Shown piece after piece: positions 17,340 through 24,665 of a DNA stretch of 64,000 nucleotides. Each line of letters opens with the position of its first letter. The first letter of the stretch is position 1. Source of the DNA: Jeotgalibacillus marinus (GTDB taxonomy: Bacteria > Bacillota > Bacilli > Bacillales > Jeotgalibacillaceae). The notes beneath the pieces were generated by a model that was given only the letters and a program-made list of their open reading frames with translations, had not been told where the DNA came from and searched no databases. The stretch is from positions 1 to 64,000 of the forward strand of contig NZ_JBFMIA010000005.1 of NCBI RefSeq assembly GCF_040801915.1. The letters run 5' to 3'. Made by a program: the position numbers and the translations under genes.

Positions 17340-18242
17340 ATGACATTGAAAAATATTAAAAAGCTATCTTTCGTTATTATTACTTTGTTAATGCTAATGA
17401 GTGGTATGAGTTTTTCGAATCATGCTTCTGCAGCAGCTAATAAACCATTTGGTGTCTTTGGAGAAGGACCCGAACCCGAATCAAATCCTACTCTTCTTAA
17501 GTCAAATAGTGAACTTTTAACTTTTAGTGACTTACAAGGGCTTAATTCAAATCCTGTTAGTATAAGAGAGTATTTTAAACAGTATTATGGAGTTTCACCT
17601 GATGGGATTGCCATTAATTCGGAAACTTACTATAATGCAGTGAATCCACCTATTACAGAACAATATGGCTATTACGCTTATAAGAATCTCGGTGAAGTTA
17701 ATTATGATCTCGGTGAAGTTAATGATATTCAAGCTGCCATTGTAGGGTCTAACTATGCTTATAATTATAGTGACGAAGAGGCGACAGTCTCATTAACGGT
17801 TAATGGAGGTTGGACCTCTAATACCACTGTATCATCATCGATAACTACTGGTCTCTCATACACATCTACCTTTAAGCTTGACACAGTATTTTCTACGGGT
17901 GTTACACTAAACGCATCTGTTACTGCGGGACAATCATATACGGAAGGTATGAGCCAATCTGCAAGTTCTACCGTACAAGTTACAGTTCCTCCACACAGTA
18001 AAAAATTAGTAACGATGACTGGTATATTAAAAGAACAAACAATGCATTTCACCGTTCCAATCAACATTACTGGATGGGTAGGAGCGAACTTTCCAAAGAG
18101 AGTTGACGGCCATTATTTCTGGTTCCATTCCGTGGATAATGTTCTTGATAAAACAAGTGGAGAAATTAAAGGCTCCGTAAAAAATACGAATGTATTAGAC
18201 ATAAAAACAGAGATTGGAGAAAGTGAACCTATTGACGAGTGA
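17340..18242 (+). CDS. Secreted ETX/MTX2-family pore-forming toxin
   Basis: A 300-residue aerolysin-like beta-pore-forming protein. A Sec signal peptide (basic KNIKK, hydrophobic core, likely cleavage after NHASAAA near residue 33) sends it outside the cell. The middle has the alternating Ser/Thr-rich strands typical of the membrane-inserting region (TVSLTVNGGWTSNTTV; SSSITTGLSYTSTFKL; TLNASVTAGQSYTEGMSQSA), followed by VTVPPHSKKLVTMTG, a hallmark of ETX/MTX2 proteins. Family members include epsilon toxin and mosquitocidal Mtx2/Mtx3; the target here is unknown. ATG 17340 is chosen over the upstream TTG because GGAGGGG lies nine bases before it. A strong terminator makes it monocistronic. Confidence 0.88.
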   Translation: MTLKNIKKLSFVIITLLMLMSGMSFSNHASAAANKPFGVFGEGPEPESNPTLLKSNSELLTFSDLQGLNSNPVSIREYFKQYYGVSPDGIAINSETYYNAVNPPITEQYGYYAYKNLGEVNYDLGEVNDIQAAIVGSNYAYNYSDEEATVSLTVNGGWTSNTTVSSSITTGLSYTSTFKLDTVFSTGVTLNASVTAGQSYTEGMSQSASSTVQVTVPPHSKKLVTMTGILKEQTMHFTVPINITGWVGANFPKRVDGHYFWFHSVDNVLDKTSGEIKGSVKNTNVLDIKTEIGESEPIDE

Positions 18243-18280
18243 TCCGATCAGTAGACAGTAATTAAAAAGCGCTAATATTC

Positions 18281-18320
18281 AACCTGATTCCTAAATTCAT
18301 AGGGGTCGGGTTTTCTATTT
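18281..18320 (+). terminator. Rho-independent terminator of the toxin gene
   Basis: A 13-pair stem (18281-18293 with 18300-18312, three G-T pairs) around AATTCA is followed by TTTTCTATTT. Confidence 0.85.
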
Positions 18321-18548
18321 ATCTGGAAACATTGATGGTTATAGAAGTATATTTTTTAACTGTATGTTTAACTTCTTCAGCTAAACGCAAGCCAAAAAAG
18401 TTAAAACATTCTGATTTGAAGTGGCAAAAAAAGTCTCGATGAACAAAGATGGCAAAAACTCATTCCAAAGTAGTAGATCATCTTCATACCTCTGTCCAAT
18501 GTTGTTTTCATACAGATTTAATACAATGAGAACAAGGGGGTAATAAGT
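18321..18548. other. Intergenic DNA with a minus-strand remnant
   Basis: A minus-strand frame of about 50 codons (18319-18474) lacks any start codon and ends FGLRLAEEVKHTVKKYTS followed by ITINVSR. It may be the C-terminal relic of a lost gene and is not recognised. Nothing else is seen. Confidence 0.25.
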
Positions 18549-19202
18549 ATGAATATTTATGAGATTTCAATGAAATCGTATAACTTGAAAAAAATGAAAC
18601 ATTTTTATACGAATATATTACAAATGGAATTAATTGTAGAGGAGGAACATATTTTTTCTGTCATGGCAGGAACGACACGTCTTAATTTCGAAAGAGACTT
18701 TCAACAGCCATATTATCATCTTTGCCTCCGTACAAATGAAAGTTATTTTGACAAAATGTATGAAATTCTAAAAGGAATGAATATTTTACTGGAAAATGAA
18801 GCAGGGGAAACCTCCTTGTTTTGGAAAGGGAAACAAATGTATTTTACAGATCCAGACGGCAATGTGTTAGAGATACTTGAAAGGGACTATCACTATAAAG
18901 GTGCAGTGCCATTTGGTTGGTTTGATATCGGAGAAATAGGTATTCCTTCAAGTTCGGTAAAAGATTTTCGTCATGAATTAGCACCGCTTGTACCGGATCA
19001 AATAAAAGAAATAAAAAGTGAGAATTTTGCTTTCTACGGTGATGAACAAGGAGTTTTTGTATTAGTTAGAGAAGGAAGGTGTTGGTATCCCACACAACGG
19101 CCAGCTTCCATACACCCATTAAAAATAACGATATCCGGAGAACGTTCTCTTAATTGGAATCATCCTACTCTTCCGTATTCCATAAAGATAAAACCGATAT
19201 AA
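18549..19202 (+). CDS. VOC-family (glyoxalase/dioxygenase superfamily) protein
   Basis: A 217-residue protein with a clear N-terminal vicinal-oxygen-chelate module: MKHFYTNILQMELI, then FWKGKQMYFTDPDGNVLEIL near residue 100-120, where the family's metal-binding Glu sits. The second half (FGWFDIGEIGIPSSSVKDF onwards) looks like a second, degenerate VOC module ending near KPI. Such proteins act as lyases, dioxygenases or antibiotic-binding proteins; no substrate can be given. The start ATG 18549 has AAGGGGG at eight bases. Confidence 0.75.
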   Translation: MNIYEISMKSYNLKKMKHFYTNILQMELIVEEEHIFSVMAGTTRLNFERDFQQPYYHLCLRTNESYFDKMYEILKGMNILLENEAGETSLFWKGKQMYFTDPDGNVLEILERDYHYKGAVPFGWFDIGEIGIPSSSVKDFRHELAPLVPDQIKEIKSENFAFYGDEQGVFVLVREGRCWYPTQRPASIHPLKITISGERSLNWNHPTLPYSIKIKPI

Positions 19203-19405
19203 TATTATCGATATTCTGCGGGACTTAAACAGATGGTTTAGCCCCAGATCCACGTATTATTTTAACAAAATGAGCATAGAGGATCTTTATTTCAATGCAT
19301 CATCAATCTCTAAGTATTCGGATTACCTAGAGTTATAGAAATAGAGATGAAGTTATTCTTATCTTGATGGCGATTTAGTAGGGTCCCATTTATAATAATG
19401 AGTTA

Positions 19406-19726
19406 TTGCCACAAGGAAGAGAAACGAAACAGCATTTTTTACTTTCTATTATTAGTGAAGGACAAACGATAGGATGGTTATGGTATTTTTACAATAATTC
19501 AGAGTTACAAAAAGAAGCTTTTATTTATGATTTTTATATATTTGAAGAACACCAAGGAAGAGGGCACGGTAAATCTTCACTAGAGGCATTAGAGAAGTTG
19601 GTAAAAGAGAAGGAGATAGAAAAGATTTCACTTCATGTTTTTACACATAATGAACGAGCAATTCACCTATATAAAAAACTGAATTTTGAACCTACGGATA
19701 TCAATATGTCAAAGAGAATTAAGTAA
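19406..19726 (+). CDS. N-terminally truncated GNAT acetyltransferase
   Basis: The frame encodes the catalytic half of a GCN5-related N-acetyltransferase: YDFYIFEEHQGRGHGKSSLE (acetyl-CoA pyrophosphate loop Q/R-x-x-G-x-G/A) and a C-terminal ERAIHLYKKLNFEPT. The family normally has about 60-70 more residues before LPQGRET, and that region here is non-coding, closed by a TAG just upstream at 19379-19381. The only start is a TTG without a ribosome binding site, so the gene is probably a fragment. A degraded copy lies at 37530-37812, on the far side of the catabolic island. Confidence 0.6.
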   Translation: MPQGRETKQHFLLSIISEGQTIGWLWYFYNNSELQKEAFIYDFYIFEEHQGRGHGKSSLEALEKLVKEKEIEKISLHVFTHNERAIHLYKKLNFEPTDINMSKRIK

Positions 19727-19905
19727 GCAATATGTTATAAATGTAGAGAAGTTTTGTGTAAAGGGTACAGCAAAACCAAAACTTGTACACTAAGCTGATT
19801 TTAATCCTTAAAAAGTCGATATCCTGTATGTACAGAGGACTAGACTTTTTAATTTATCTTGTTAAACTAACACACCCTTTACCTGGATAAGAATATTGTT
19901 AATAA

Positions 19906-20151
19906 TCACAAAAACCTTCTAAACTTAGCCTGTTTCTTTAATTCTTCCACGTCTTCTTTCGAAAGCTTTTCTTTCCCAGTCAAGTGATTGATAATTTCTT
20001 TATCTGTGAATTCTTTTGTTGATTTATTAACATTTTCTTCGTGCAAATCAGGATCGAATGGACTCCCCCAAGTAAATGCTTTCCCAAAGGACTTGGCAGT
20101 ATTTTTGATTATATTCGTTTCTTTCTTATCATTATTTTTATTCTCACTCAT
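19906..20151 (-). CDS. Small charged hypothetical protein, 81 aa
   Basis: A Lys/Glu-rich soluble protein with a central FTWGSPFDPDLHEENVN and a helical C-terminus (GKEKLSKEDVEELKKQAKF). The family is not recognised. A perfect AAGGAGG lies seven bases before ATG 20151; a TTG directly before it in frame is less likely to be the start. It is monocistronic on the minus strand. Confidence 0.6.
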   Translation of the reverse strand: MSENKNNDKKETNIIKNTAKSFGKAFTWGSPFDPDLHEENVNKSTKEFTDKEIINHLTGKEKLSKEDVEELKKQAKFRRFL

Positions 20152-20363
20152 CAAAAAACCTCCTTAATCATAATACGAAGGATAATAAAAAAAGTTTCAA
20201 AATAAAAATATTTCTTACCAAAGCATACAAATTCTTTTACCGCCAATAGAAAAGAGTATCAGCGACTACATGGGGGAGTCCGAAAGAGTACGAACAAAAG
20301 CATGTACACGTTGCTTTTGTTTCCAATGGAGGATCTTGATAAAGAGGAGGAGAATTATAGATT

Positions 20364-20480
20364 ATGCAATCAAAGTATTCTTCTCTACTAAGATACTACT
20401 TTCATGAGGAATATTAATTCATTGTCGATGAACAACATATAGTTTGACGTGTTCTGGAAGCGTCAGGCTCGTCCATTTAA
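20364..20480 (+). pseudogene. Decayed small ORF
   Basis: AGAGGAGGAG precedes ATG 20364, starting MQSKYSSLLRYYFHEEY, then a TAA. The same frame continues as protein-like FIVDEQHIV, another stop, and RVLEASGSSI to 20480. The N-terminus faintly recalls immunity-protein-like sequences of contact-dependent inhibition systems, but the match is too short to rely on. Confidence 0.25.
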
Positions 20481-20600
20481 TCGGTTCTCGGTATCCTCAT
20501 CACTCATTGGTAAGATCACAAAAGAACACCTGTTCTATCAGTTTTGATTCATCATATGTATGAGTTAAATGGAGGTAACTAGAGAAAATTAGAGAATGTC

Positions 20601-20652
20601 TAGAAATCCATTATTGGTTATTTGTCCTATGTCTGTGTTAACAAGAGTTTAA
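20601..20652 (+). repeat. Direct repeat, left copy (flanks gntR-dpaL-ygeY)
   Basis: About 52 bases, nearly identical to 24608-24661 (a few substitutions and a two-base indel). Shared cores include GAAATCCATTATTG and TCTGTGTTAACAAGAGTTTA. Both copies lie beside the 3' end of a regulator gene. Confidence 0.8.
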
Positions 20653-20842
20653 CTGTTAATTACTTTCATTATAAAATATCGACTCACTAGAATGGAAATG
20701 ATGCTCAGTTAGCAGTTGTGTAATGCAAAATAGAAGTGTAGAGTATTGCAAGAATTTGTACATAGTTCTGTATGAGAATTCATACAAGAAAAAAGGACTT
20801 GTCAGCCACCCAATCATGCTGATTTCTAGGCTCAAATGAAAA

Positions 20843-20878
20843 AAGCTTGTATGAGAACGTTGTTTTTCTCTACAAGCT
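20843..20878 (-). terminator. Rho-independent terminator of gntR
   Basis: On the minus strand AGCTTGTAGAGAA pairs with TTCTCATACAAGCT (one bulge), followed by TTTTTTC. It lies 52 bases past the gntR stop. Confidence 0.8.
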
Positions 20879-20929
20879 GACCTAACCAATTATAAATGGT
20901 TGAATTTAATTATTGATTAGGTACTCAGG

Positions 20930-21598
20930 TTAAGTACTCTGTTGAATGCGTTTAAGACTATTTTTCCAATTGTTTTGTATGGCTTGCAATGCGGAATTTA
21001 GGTCTTGTTTTTTTATTGTATCTATTATTTGTAAATGTTCATTATAAGTAGCGTACCTCGCATAGTTTTGGCTAAAGTAATGTATTTCAATTCTTTGTAT
21101 TTTTATTTTTAAGCTTGCAAGTAATTTTGGTAATTCACTATTATTGGAAATTTCAATAATTTTATCATGAAAAGCATTGTCTATTTCAAGTGCTTTAATT
21201 TTATCTCCAACCTTCATCGTTTTGTTCAGTTGTTCATTAAGCAATTCAAGTCCTTCAAGGTCTGCTTGAGAAAAACGAGGGAATGCTTGTTCTAGTGCTA
21301 GGCTTTCAAGTGACCATACAATTGAGTAGATATTTTTTGCACTTTCTAAATCAATAGGAGCTACCAAGGTCCATCGATTTGCCTTAGTCACGACAAGACC
21401 ATCATTTTCCAATTGAAGCAAAGCCTCTCTAACAGGTGTACGACTGATCCCCAAAGTATCGGATAAATCTTGATTTCTTAATTTCGCACCTGGTTCGAGT
21501 TTACCAATCATGATCCATTTTCGAAGTATATTATAAGCTTCATCTTTCATAAAAGTACGTTTTAATTGGGTTTCTTGGTTAATTGTCAACTTCCTCAC
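20930..21598 (-). CDS. GntR-family regulator with FCD domain
   Basis: A FadR-subfamily transcription factor of 222 residues. The N-terminal winged helix is plain (GAKLRNQDLSDTLGISRTPV REALLQLENDGLV, residues about 37-70), followed by an all-helical FCD ligand-binding domain with metal-type residues (EIDNAFHDKII; NEHLQIID). These regulators respond to organic acids or amino-acid metabolites. It is divergent from dpaL. A palindrome 25-38 bases upstream of its start is repeated at dpaL and ygeY, pointing to autoregulation and control of both. The start is GTG 21598 or TTG 21589; GAGGTGAGG precedes both. Confidence 0.88.
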   Translation of the reverse strand: MRKLTINQETQLKRTFMKDEAYNILRKWIMIGKLEPGAKLRNQDLSDTLGISRTPVREALLQLENDGLVVTKANRWTLVAPIDLESAKNIYSIVWSLESLALEQAFPRFSQADLEGLELLNEQLNKTMKVGDKIKALEIDNAFHDKIIEISNNSELPKLLASLKIKIQRIEIHYFSQNYARYATYNEHLQIIDTIKKQDLNSALQAIQNNWKNSLKRIQQST

Positions 21599-21622
21599 CT
21601 CTTTATAAGCAATTACTTAACA

Positions 21623-21636
21623 TGTAATATACCACA
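21623..21636. promoter_or_regulatory. Candidate GntR operator, site 1 (gntR promoter)
   Basis: TGTAATATACCACA differs at one position from the palindrome seen at sites 2 and 3. It lies 25 bases upstream of the gntR start. Confidence 0.6.
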
Positions 21637-21671
21637 GTATTACTATTCTATATTCTTCAAAAGGTCAGTAG

Positions 21672-21712
21672 TTGAAAAATAAATCCATGTTTGTATAATG
21701 TAATATATCACA
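21672..21712 (+). promoter_or_regulatory. dpaL promoter with overlapping GntR operator, site 2
   Basis: -35 TTGAAA (21672-21677), a 16-base spacer and -10 TATAAT (21694-21699) form a good sigma-A promoter. The 14-base palindrome TGTAATATATCACA (21699-21712) starts at the last base of the -10 and covers the expected transcription start, an arrangement suited to repression. Confidence 0.7.
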
Positions 21713-21732
21713 TGTTGAGAGGATGGGAAAAC

Positions 21733-22923
21733 TTGTTTAATGATATTAATTGGGTTTCAAATAATTTTAAAGGAAAAGTTAGTACTCAAGGATCTGATAA
21801 TTTTTCTTCAACAGAATTAAAAAAAACGCTTCAATTTCATTCAAGTATCACTGGATATGAGCCGACACCTCTTCATTCATTAGATGCACTTGCAAAATAT
21901 TTGGATATAAACAAGGTTTTTGTTAAAGATGAGTCTAAACGTTTTGGTCTTAATGCATTTAAAGGGTTGGGTGCATCATATGCAATTGCCACTTATTTTT
22001 CTCAAACGCTTTCAGTTGATTTAAACACAGTTGATTTCAACAAATTGGGCAAACTAGCAAAAACTTTGCCTCAAGTCACTTTTGCTACTGCGACAGACGG
22101 TAATCATGGTAAAGGAGTGGCATGGGCAGCTTCACATTTTGGGCAAAAATCAAAAGTTTACATGCCGAAAGGTTCTTCTACAGCAAGATTAAAAGCAATA
22201 GAAGCATTAGGAGCAGATGCTTGTATTACAGAATTAAACTATGATGACACTGTTCAATTGGTAGCAGATCTGTCGAGTGAACATGACTGGGTTCTTATTC
22301 AAGATACGGCATGGAAAGGCTATGAATCTATTCCACTGTCTATCATGCAAGGATATACTACAATCGTTTCTGAAATACACGAGCAATTGGAGGCAGATAC
22401 TTTCAATGAAATTACACATGTCATCCTTCAAGCAGGAGTAGGATCTTTTGCTGCTTCAATGGCTGCTTCTATCTATAACTTAATTTCTGGTTCAATGCCA
22501 AAAATTTTAGTGGTTGAACCATCAAACGCAAATTGTCTCTACCAATCTTCCAAAAATCCAGAGGGAACACCCCAAAGGGTTTATGGAGACCTTTCGACTA
22601 TGATGGCTGGGCTTGCTTGTGGTGAGCCAAATCCTTTTGCATGGGAAATTTTAAAATCACTAAGTAATTACTTCTTCTCTTGTAAGGATCAGATAAGTGC
22701 CATAGGTATGCGGATTTTGGGTAATCCAATTGATTCAGACGCTAAAATTATTTCTGGGGAGTCTGGATCCGTCCCAATGGGATTGTTGCATGAATTAACA
22801 AAAAATAAAAAGCTTCATCAATTAAAAAATGAATTAGAATTAGATCGATCTGCAAAGGTATTAGTAATTAATACCGAAGGGGATACAGATCCAATGAATT
22901 ATAGAAAAGTAGTTTGGAAATAA
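21733..22923 (+). CDS. dpaL: Diaminopropionate ammonia-lyase
   Basis: A PLP-dependent enzyme that splits 2,3-diaminopropionate to pyruvate and ammonia. The sequence follows E. coli YgeX/DpaL closely: GYEPTPLHSLDALA, KDESKRFGLNAFKGLGASYA with the PLP Lys, TDGNHGKGVAWAA with the catalytic Asp, MPKGSS, a Gly-rich phosphate region LQAGVGSFAASMA, MAGLACGEPNPFAWEIL and a C-terminal EGDTDPMNYRKVVW. The frame is open from TTG 21691, but the promoter and operator lie there. TTG 21733, with GAGAGG ten bases upstream, gives 396 residues, matching the family's usual length. The ygeY gene follows, as in E. coli. Confidence 0.93.
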   Translation: MFNDINWVSNNFKGKVSTQGSDNFSSTELKKTLQFHSSITGYEPTPLHSLDALAKYLDINKVFVKDESKRFGLNAFKGLGASYAIATYFSQTLSVDLNTVDFNKLGKLAKTLPQVTFATATDGNHGKGVAWAASHFGQKSKVYMPKGSSTARLKAIEALGADACITELNYDDTVQLVADLSSEHDWVLIQDTAWKGYESIPLSIMQGYTTIVSEIHEQLEADTFNEITHVILQAGVGSFAASMAASIYNLISGSMPKILVVEPSNANCLYQSSKNPEGTPQRVYGDLSTMMAGLACGEPNPFAWEILKSLSNYFFSCKDQISAIGMRILGNPIDSDAKIISGESGSVPMGLLHELTKNKKLHQLKNELELDRSAKVLVINTEGDTDPMNYRKVVWK

Positions 22924-22951
22924 ATATTATCATTATTCCAAATATATCGAC

Positions 22952-22977
22952 TATAATGTGAAGTGTGATATATTACT
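22952..22977 (+). promoter_or_regulatory. ygeY promoter -10 with GntR operator, site 3
   Basis: TATAAT (22952-22957) is followed seven bases later by TGTGATATATTACT (22964-22977), which is the reverse complement of the dpaL site with one mismatch. A weak -35 (TTATCA, 22927-22932) precedes. It lies about 95 bases before ygeY, so ygeY may have its own GntR-controlled promoter. Confidence 0.55.
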
Positions 22978-23071
22978 TATGTGGATATAAGAGACTTTAA
23001 TACAGTGATACTCTTTAAAAGAATATCATTTCGAAATTTCTGATTAAATAAAAAAAGGGGGAGATGTTCAG

Positions 23072-24250
23072 ATGAATTCACATTACAATGTATCTCGAGA
23101 GGAATTAATAACATTCACTCAAATTATTATTAAAGAGCGCAGCATATCCGGAGAAGAAGGAAGTGTAGCAAAAGTCATCGCCGAAGAAATGAAAAAATTA
23201 GGTTTTGAAGTGACAACGGATGCTTTAGGAAATGTCATTGGAGAATTAAATCTTGGCCCAGGACCATGTATTCTAATTGATTCTCATATGGATACTGTAG
23301 GTGTAACAGATTCTAGTAAATGGACATACAATCCTGAAGGTGAGATTGTAGATAATAGGCTTTATGGTAGAGGTACTATGGATATGAAAGGTCCTCTTGC
23401 AGCTTCAGTCTATGGTGCTGCAGCTTTAAAAGACAAGCTAAAAGGAGGGAGGATTTTGGTATCTGCATCTATAGCTGAAGAACTGGTGGAAGGAGCTGCC
23501 ACCGTTAAGATAGCTGAAGCAGTTAATCCAGATTATGCTATTATTTGTGAAGCTACAAACTTAAAAATAGCTCGTGGGCAACGTGGAAGAGGAGAAGTGA
23601 AAATTGAAATTTTCGGAGTACCTACTCATTCATCACGTCCGGAATTAGGTATAAATGCAGCTGAATTAATGGCTGATGTTTCAACAGCCTTACGGGCGAT
23701 TGAACCTCCATCTCATGAAGTATTAGGTAAAGGAATTCTAGTGCTTACTGATGTTTTATCGACACCTTACCCAGCAAATTCTGTTGTACCAGACTATTGT
23801 ATTTCTACCTATGACAGAAGAACTTTACCTGGCGAAACAGCAGAAAGTATATTGAAACCAATTGAGCAAATTGTGGCTCAAACTCTTGAGCCATACAAAG
23901 TGGAGTGGAAGGTATCACTTGCTGTTGATGAATTTGACTCTTATACTGGGCAGCGTGTGGAAGCAGAAAATTTTGCAGCCGCGTGGTACTACGAACAAAC
24001 AGAACCTCTTGTTCAATTCGCTCAATCAGGTCTGAAAAAAATCAATCAATCCAGCGATCTCTCCTATTATGCTTTTTGTACAAATGGAAGTGGTACAGCA
24101 GGAGATCTAAAGATTCCTACAATAGGTTATGGTCCTGGTAACGAGGAACTCGCTCACCGTATAGATGAATATATCGATCTCGACGAACTTGAGACTGGAG
24201 CACATGGATATGCAGCAATTATTGAAAGTATCGTAACAAAGTATATCTAG
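23072..24250 (+). CDS. ygeY: YgeY-type M20-family metallohydrolase
   Basis: A 392-residue zinc amidohydrolase of the ArgE/DapE/M20 family. The metal-binding residues are visible in DSHMDTV (His-x-Asp, residues about 70-76), GTMDMKG (bridging Asp), the catalytic and metal Glu pair in ASIAEELVEG, and further ligands in ICEATN and a C-terminal GNEELAHRIDE. The central lid domain contains GVPTHSSRPELGINA. E. coli pairs ygeX (dpaL) with ygeY; the annotation there links YgeY to amide hydrolysis. The likely role here is to release diaminopropionate or a related amine from an amide or peptide, inferred from this pairing. GGGGGAGA precedes ATG 23072. Confidence 0.88.
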   Translation: MNSHYNVSREELITFTQIIIKERSISGEEGSVAKVIAEEMKKLGFEVTTDALGNVIGELNLGPGPCILIDSHMDTVGVTDSSKWTYNPEGEIVDNRLYGRGTMDMKGPLAASVYGAAALKDKLKGGRILVSASIAEELVEGAATVKIAEAVNPDYAIICEATNLKIARGQRGRGEVKIEIFGVPTHSSRPELGINAAELMADVSTALRAIEPPSHEVLGKGILVLTDVLSTPYPANSVVPDYCISTYDRRTLPGETAESILKPIEQIVAQTLEPYKVEWKVSLAVDEFDSYTGQRVEAENFAAAWYYEQTEPLVQFAQSGLKKINQSSDLSYYAFCTNGSGTAGDLKIPTIGYGPGNEELAHRIDEYIDLDELETGAHGYAAIIESIVTKYI

Positions 24251-24485
24251 TTCCCCATTCCTATTAGCAAAAGCTGGAGCTTTAAAAGGTAAAAAATTTA
24301 CTGTTGGAGTGACAAAAGAAGATATAGAGAGGGTAGGAGTATTTGAAAAAGAGAATTATTCAAAAGAGTTCGTCGTACAAGATGGAAACATAATTACTGC
24401 CAGAGGAAGAGGATTTATTAGGTTTGGTCAGTATTTTGGCAATGCATTAAACCTTAAATTTGATGAAAGGTCGTTTCAAGAATAA
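24249..24485 (+). pseudogene. C-terminal remnant of a DJ-1/PfpI-family protein
   Basis: Directly after the ygeY stop an open frame without start encodes LLAKAGALKGKKFTVGVTKE, EFVVQDGNIITARGRGFIRF and GQYFGNALN. The segment V-x-D-G-N-I-I-T-A-R-G is characteristic of the C-terminal part of DJ-1/PfpI proteins (glyoxalase-like or amidotransferase fold). The N-terminal two thirds, including the catalytic Cys, is missing. Its fusion to the end of ygeY suggests a deletion that joined two genes. Confidence 0.6.
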
Positions 24486-24555
24486 ATAATGGTAAAAAAG
24501 TAAAAGTGTCGCTCCACTACTAGCGGGTGTAAGAGTTGAATAACGATAGTAGAAA

Positions 24556-24590
24556 AAAGAGCTCGGAGAATTGTCTCCAAGCTCTTTTTC
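24556..24590. terminator. Bidirectional terminator between ygeY side and lysR
   Basis: AGAGCT-C-GGAGA and TCTCC-A-AGCTCT pair around ATTG with A-rich DNA on the left and TTTTT on the right, so it can act in both directions for convergent genes. Confidence 0.8.
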
Positions 24591-24607
24591 GGTATGAAAC
24601 TGTACTA

Positions 24608-24661
24608 TGGAAATCCATTATTGATTATTTTTCCTATTAGTCTGTGTTAACAAGAGTTTAA
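24608..24661 (+). repeat. Direct repeat, right copy (flanks gntR-dpaL-ygeY)
   Basis: It matches 20601-20652 in the same orientation. Together the copies bracket a ~4-kb module holding gntR, dpaL, ygeY and the PfpI remnant. Confidence 0.8.
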
Positions 24662-24665
24662 TACA

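Larger units (their letters stand above)
20152..20929. other. Intergenic region between hypothetical gene and gntR
   Basis: This stretch holds a perfect ten-pair hairpin without a T-run (AACAAAAGCA at 20293-20302 with TGCTTTTGTT at 20312-20321), the decayed ORF at 20364, the left copy of the 52-bp repeat at 20601-20652 and the gntR terminator at 20843-20878. No intact gene is seen. Confidence 0.5.

Noticed and set aside
17765..18067. Minus-strand ORF of 100 residues within the toxin gene
   Set aside because: It is the antisense image of the Ser/Thr-rich toxin strands.
20656..20889. Minus-strand ORF of 77 residues near the gntR terminator
   Set aside because: It spans the gntR terminator hairpin and has biased aromatic composition and no ribosome binding site; it is a chance frame.
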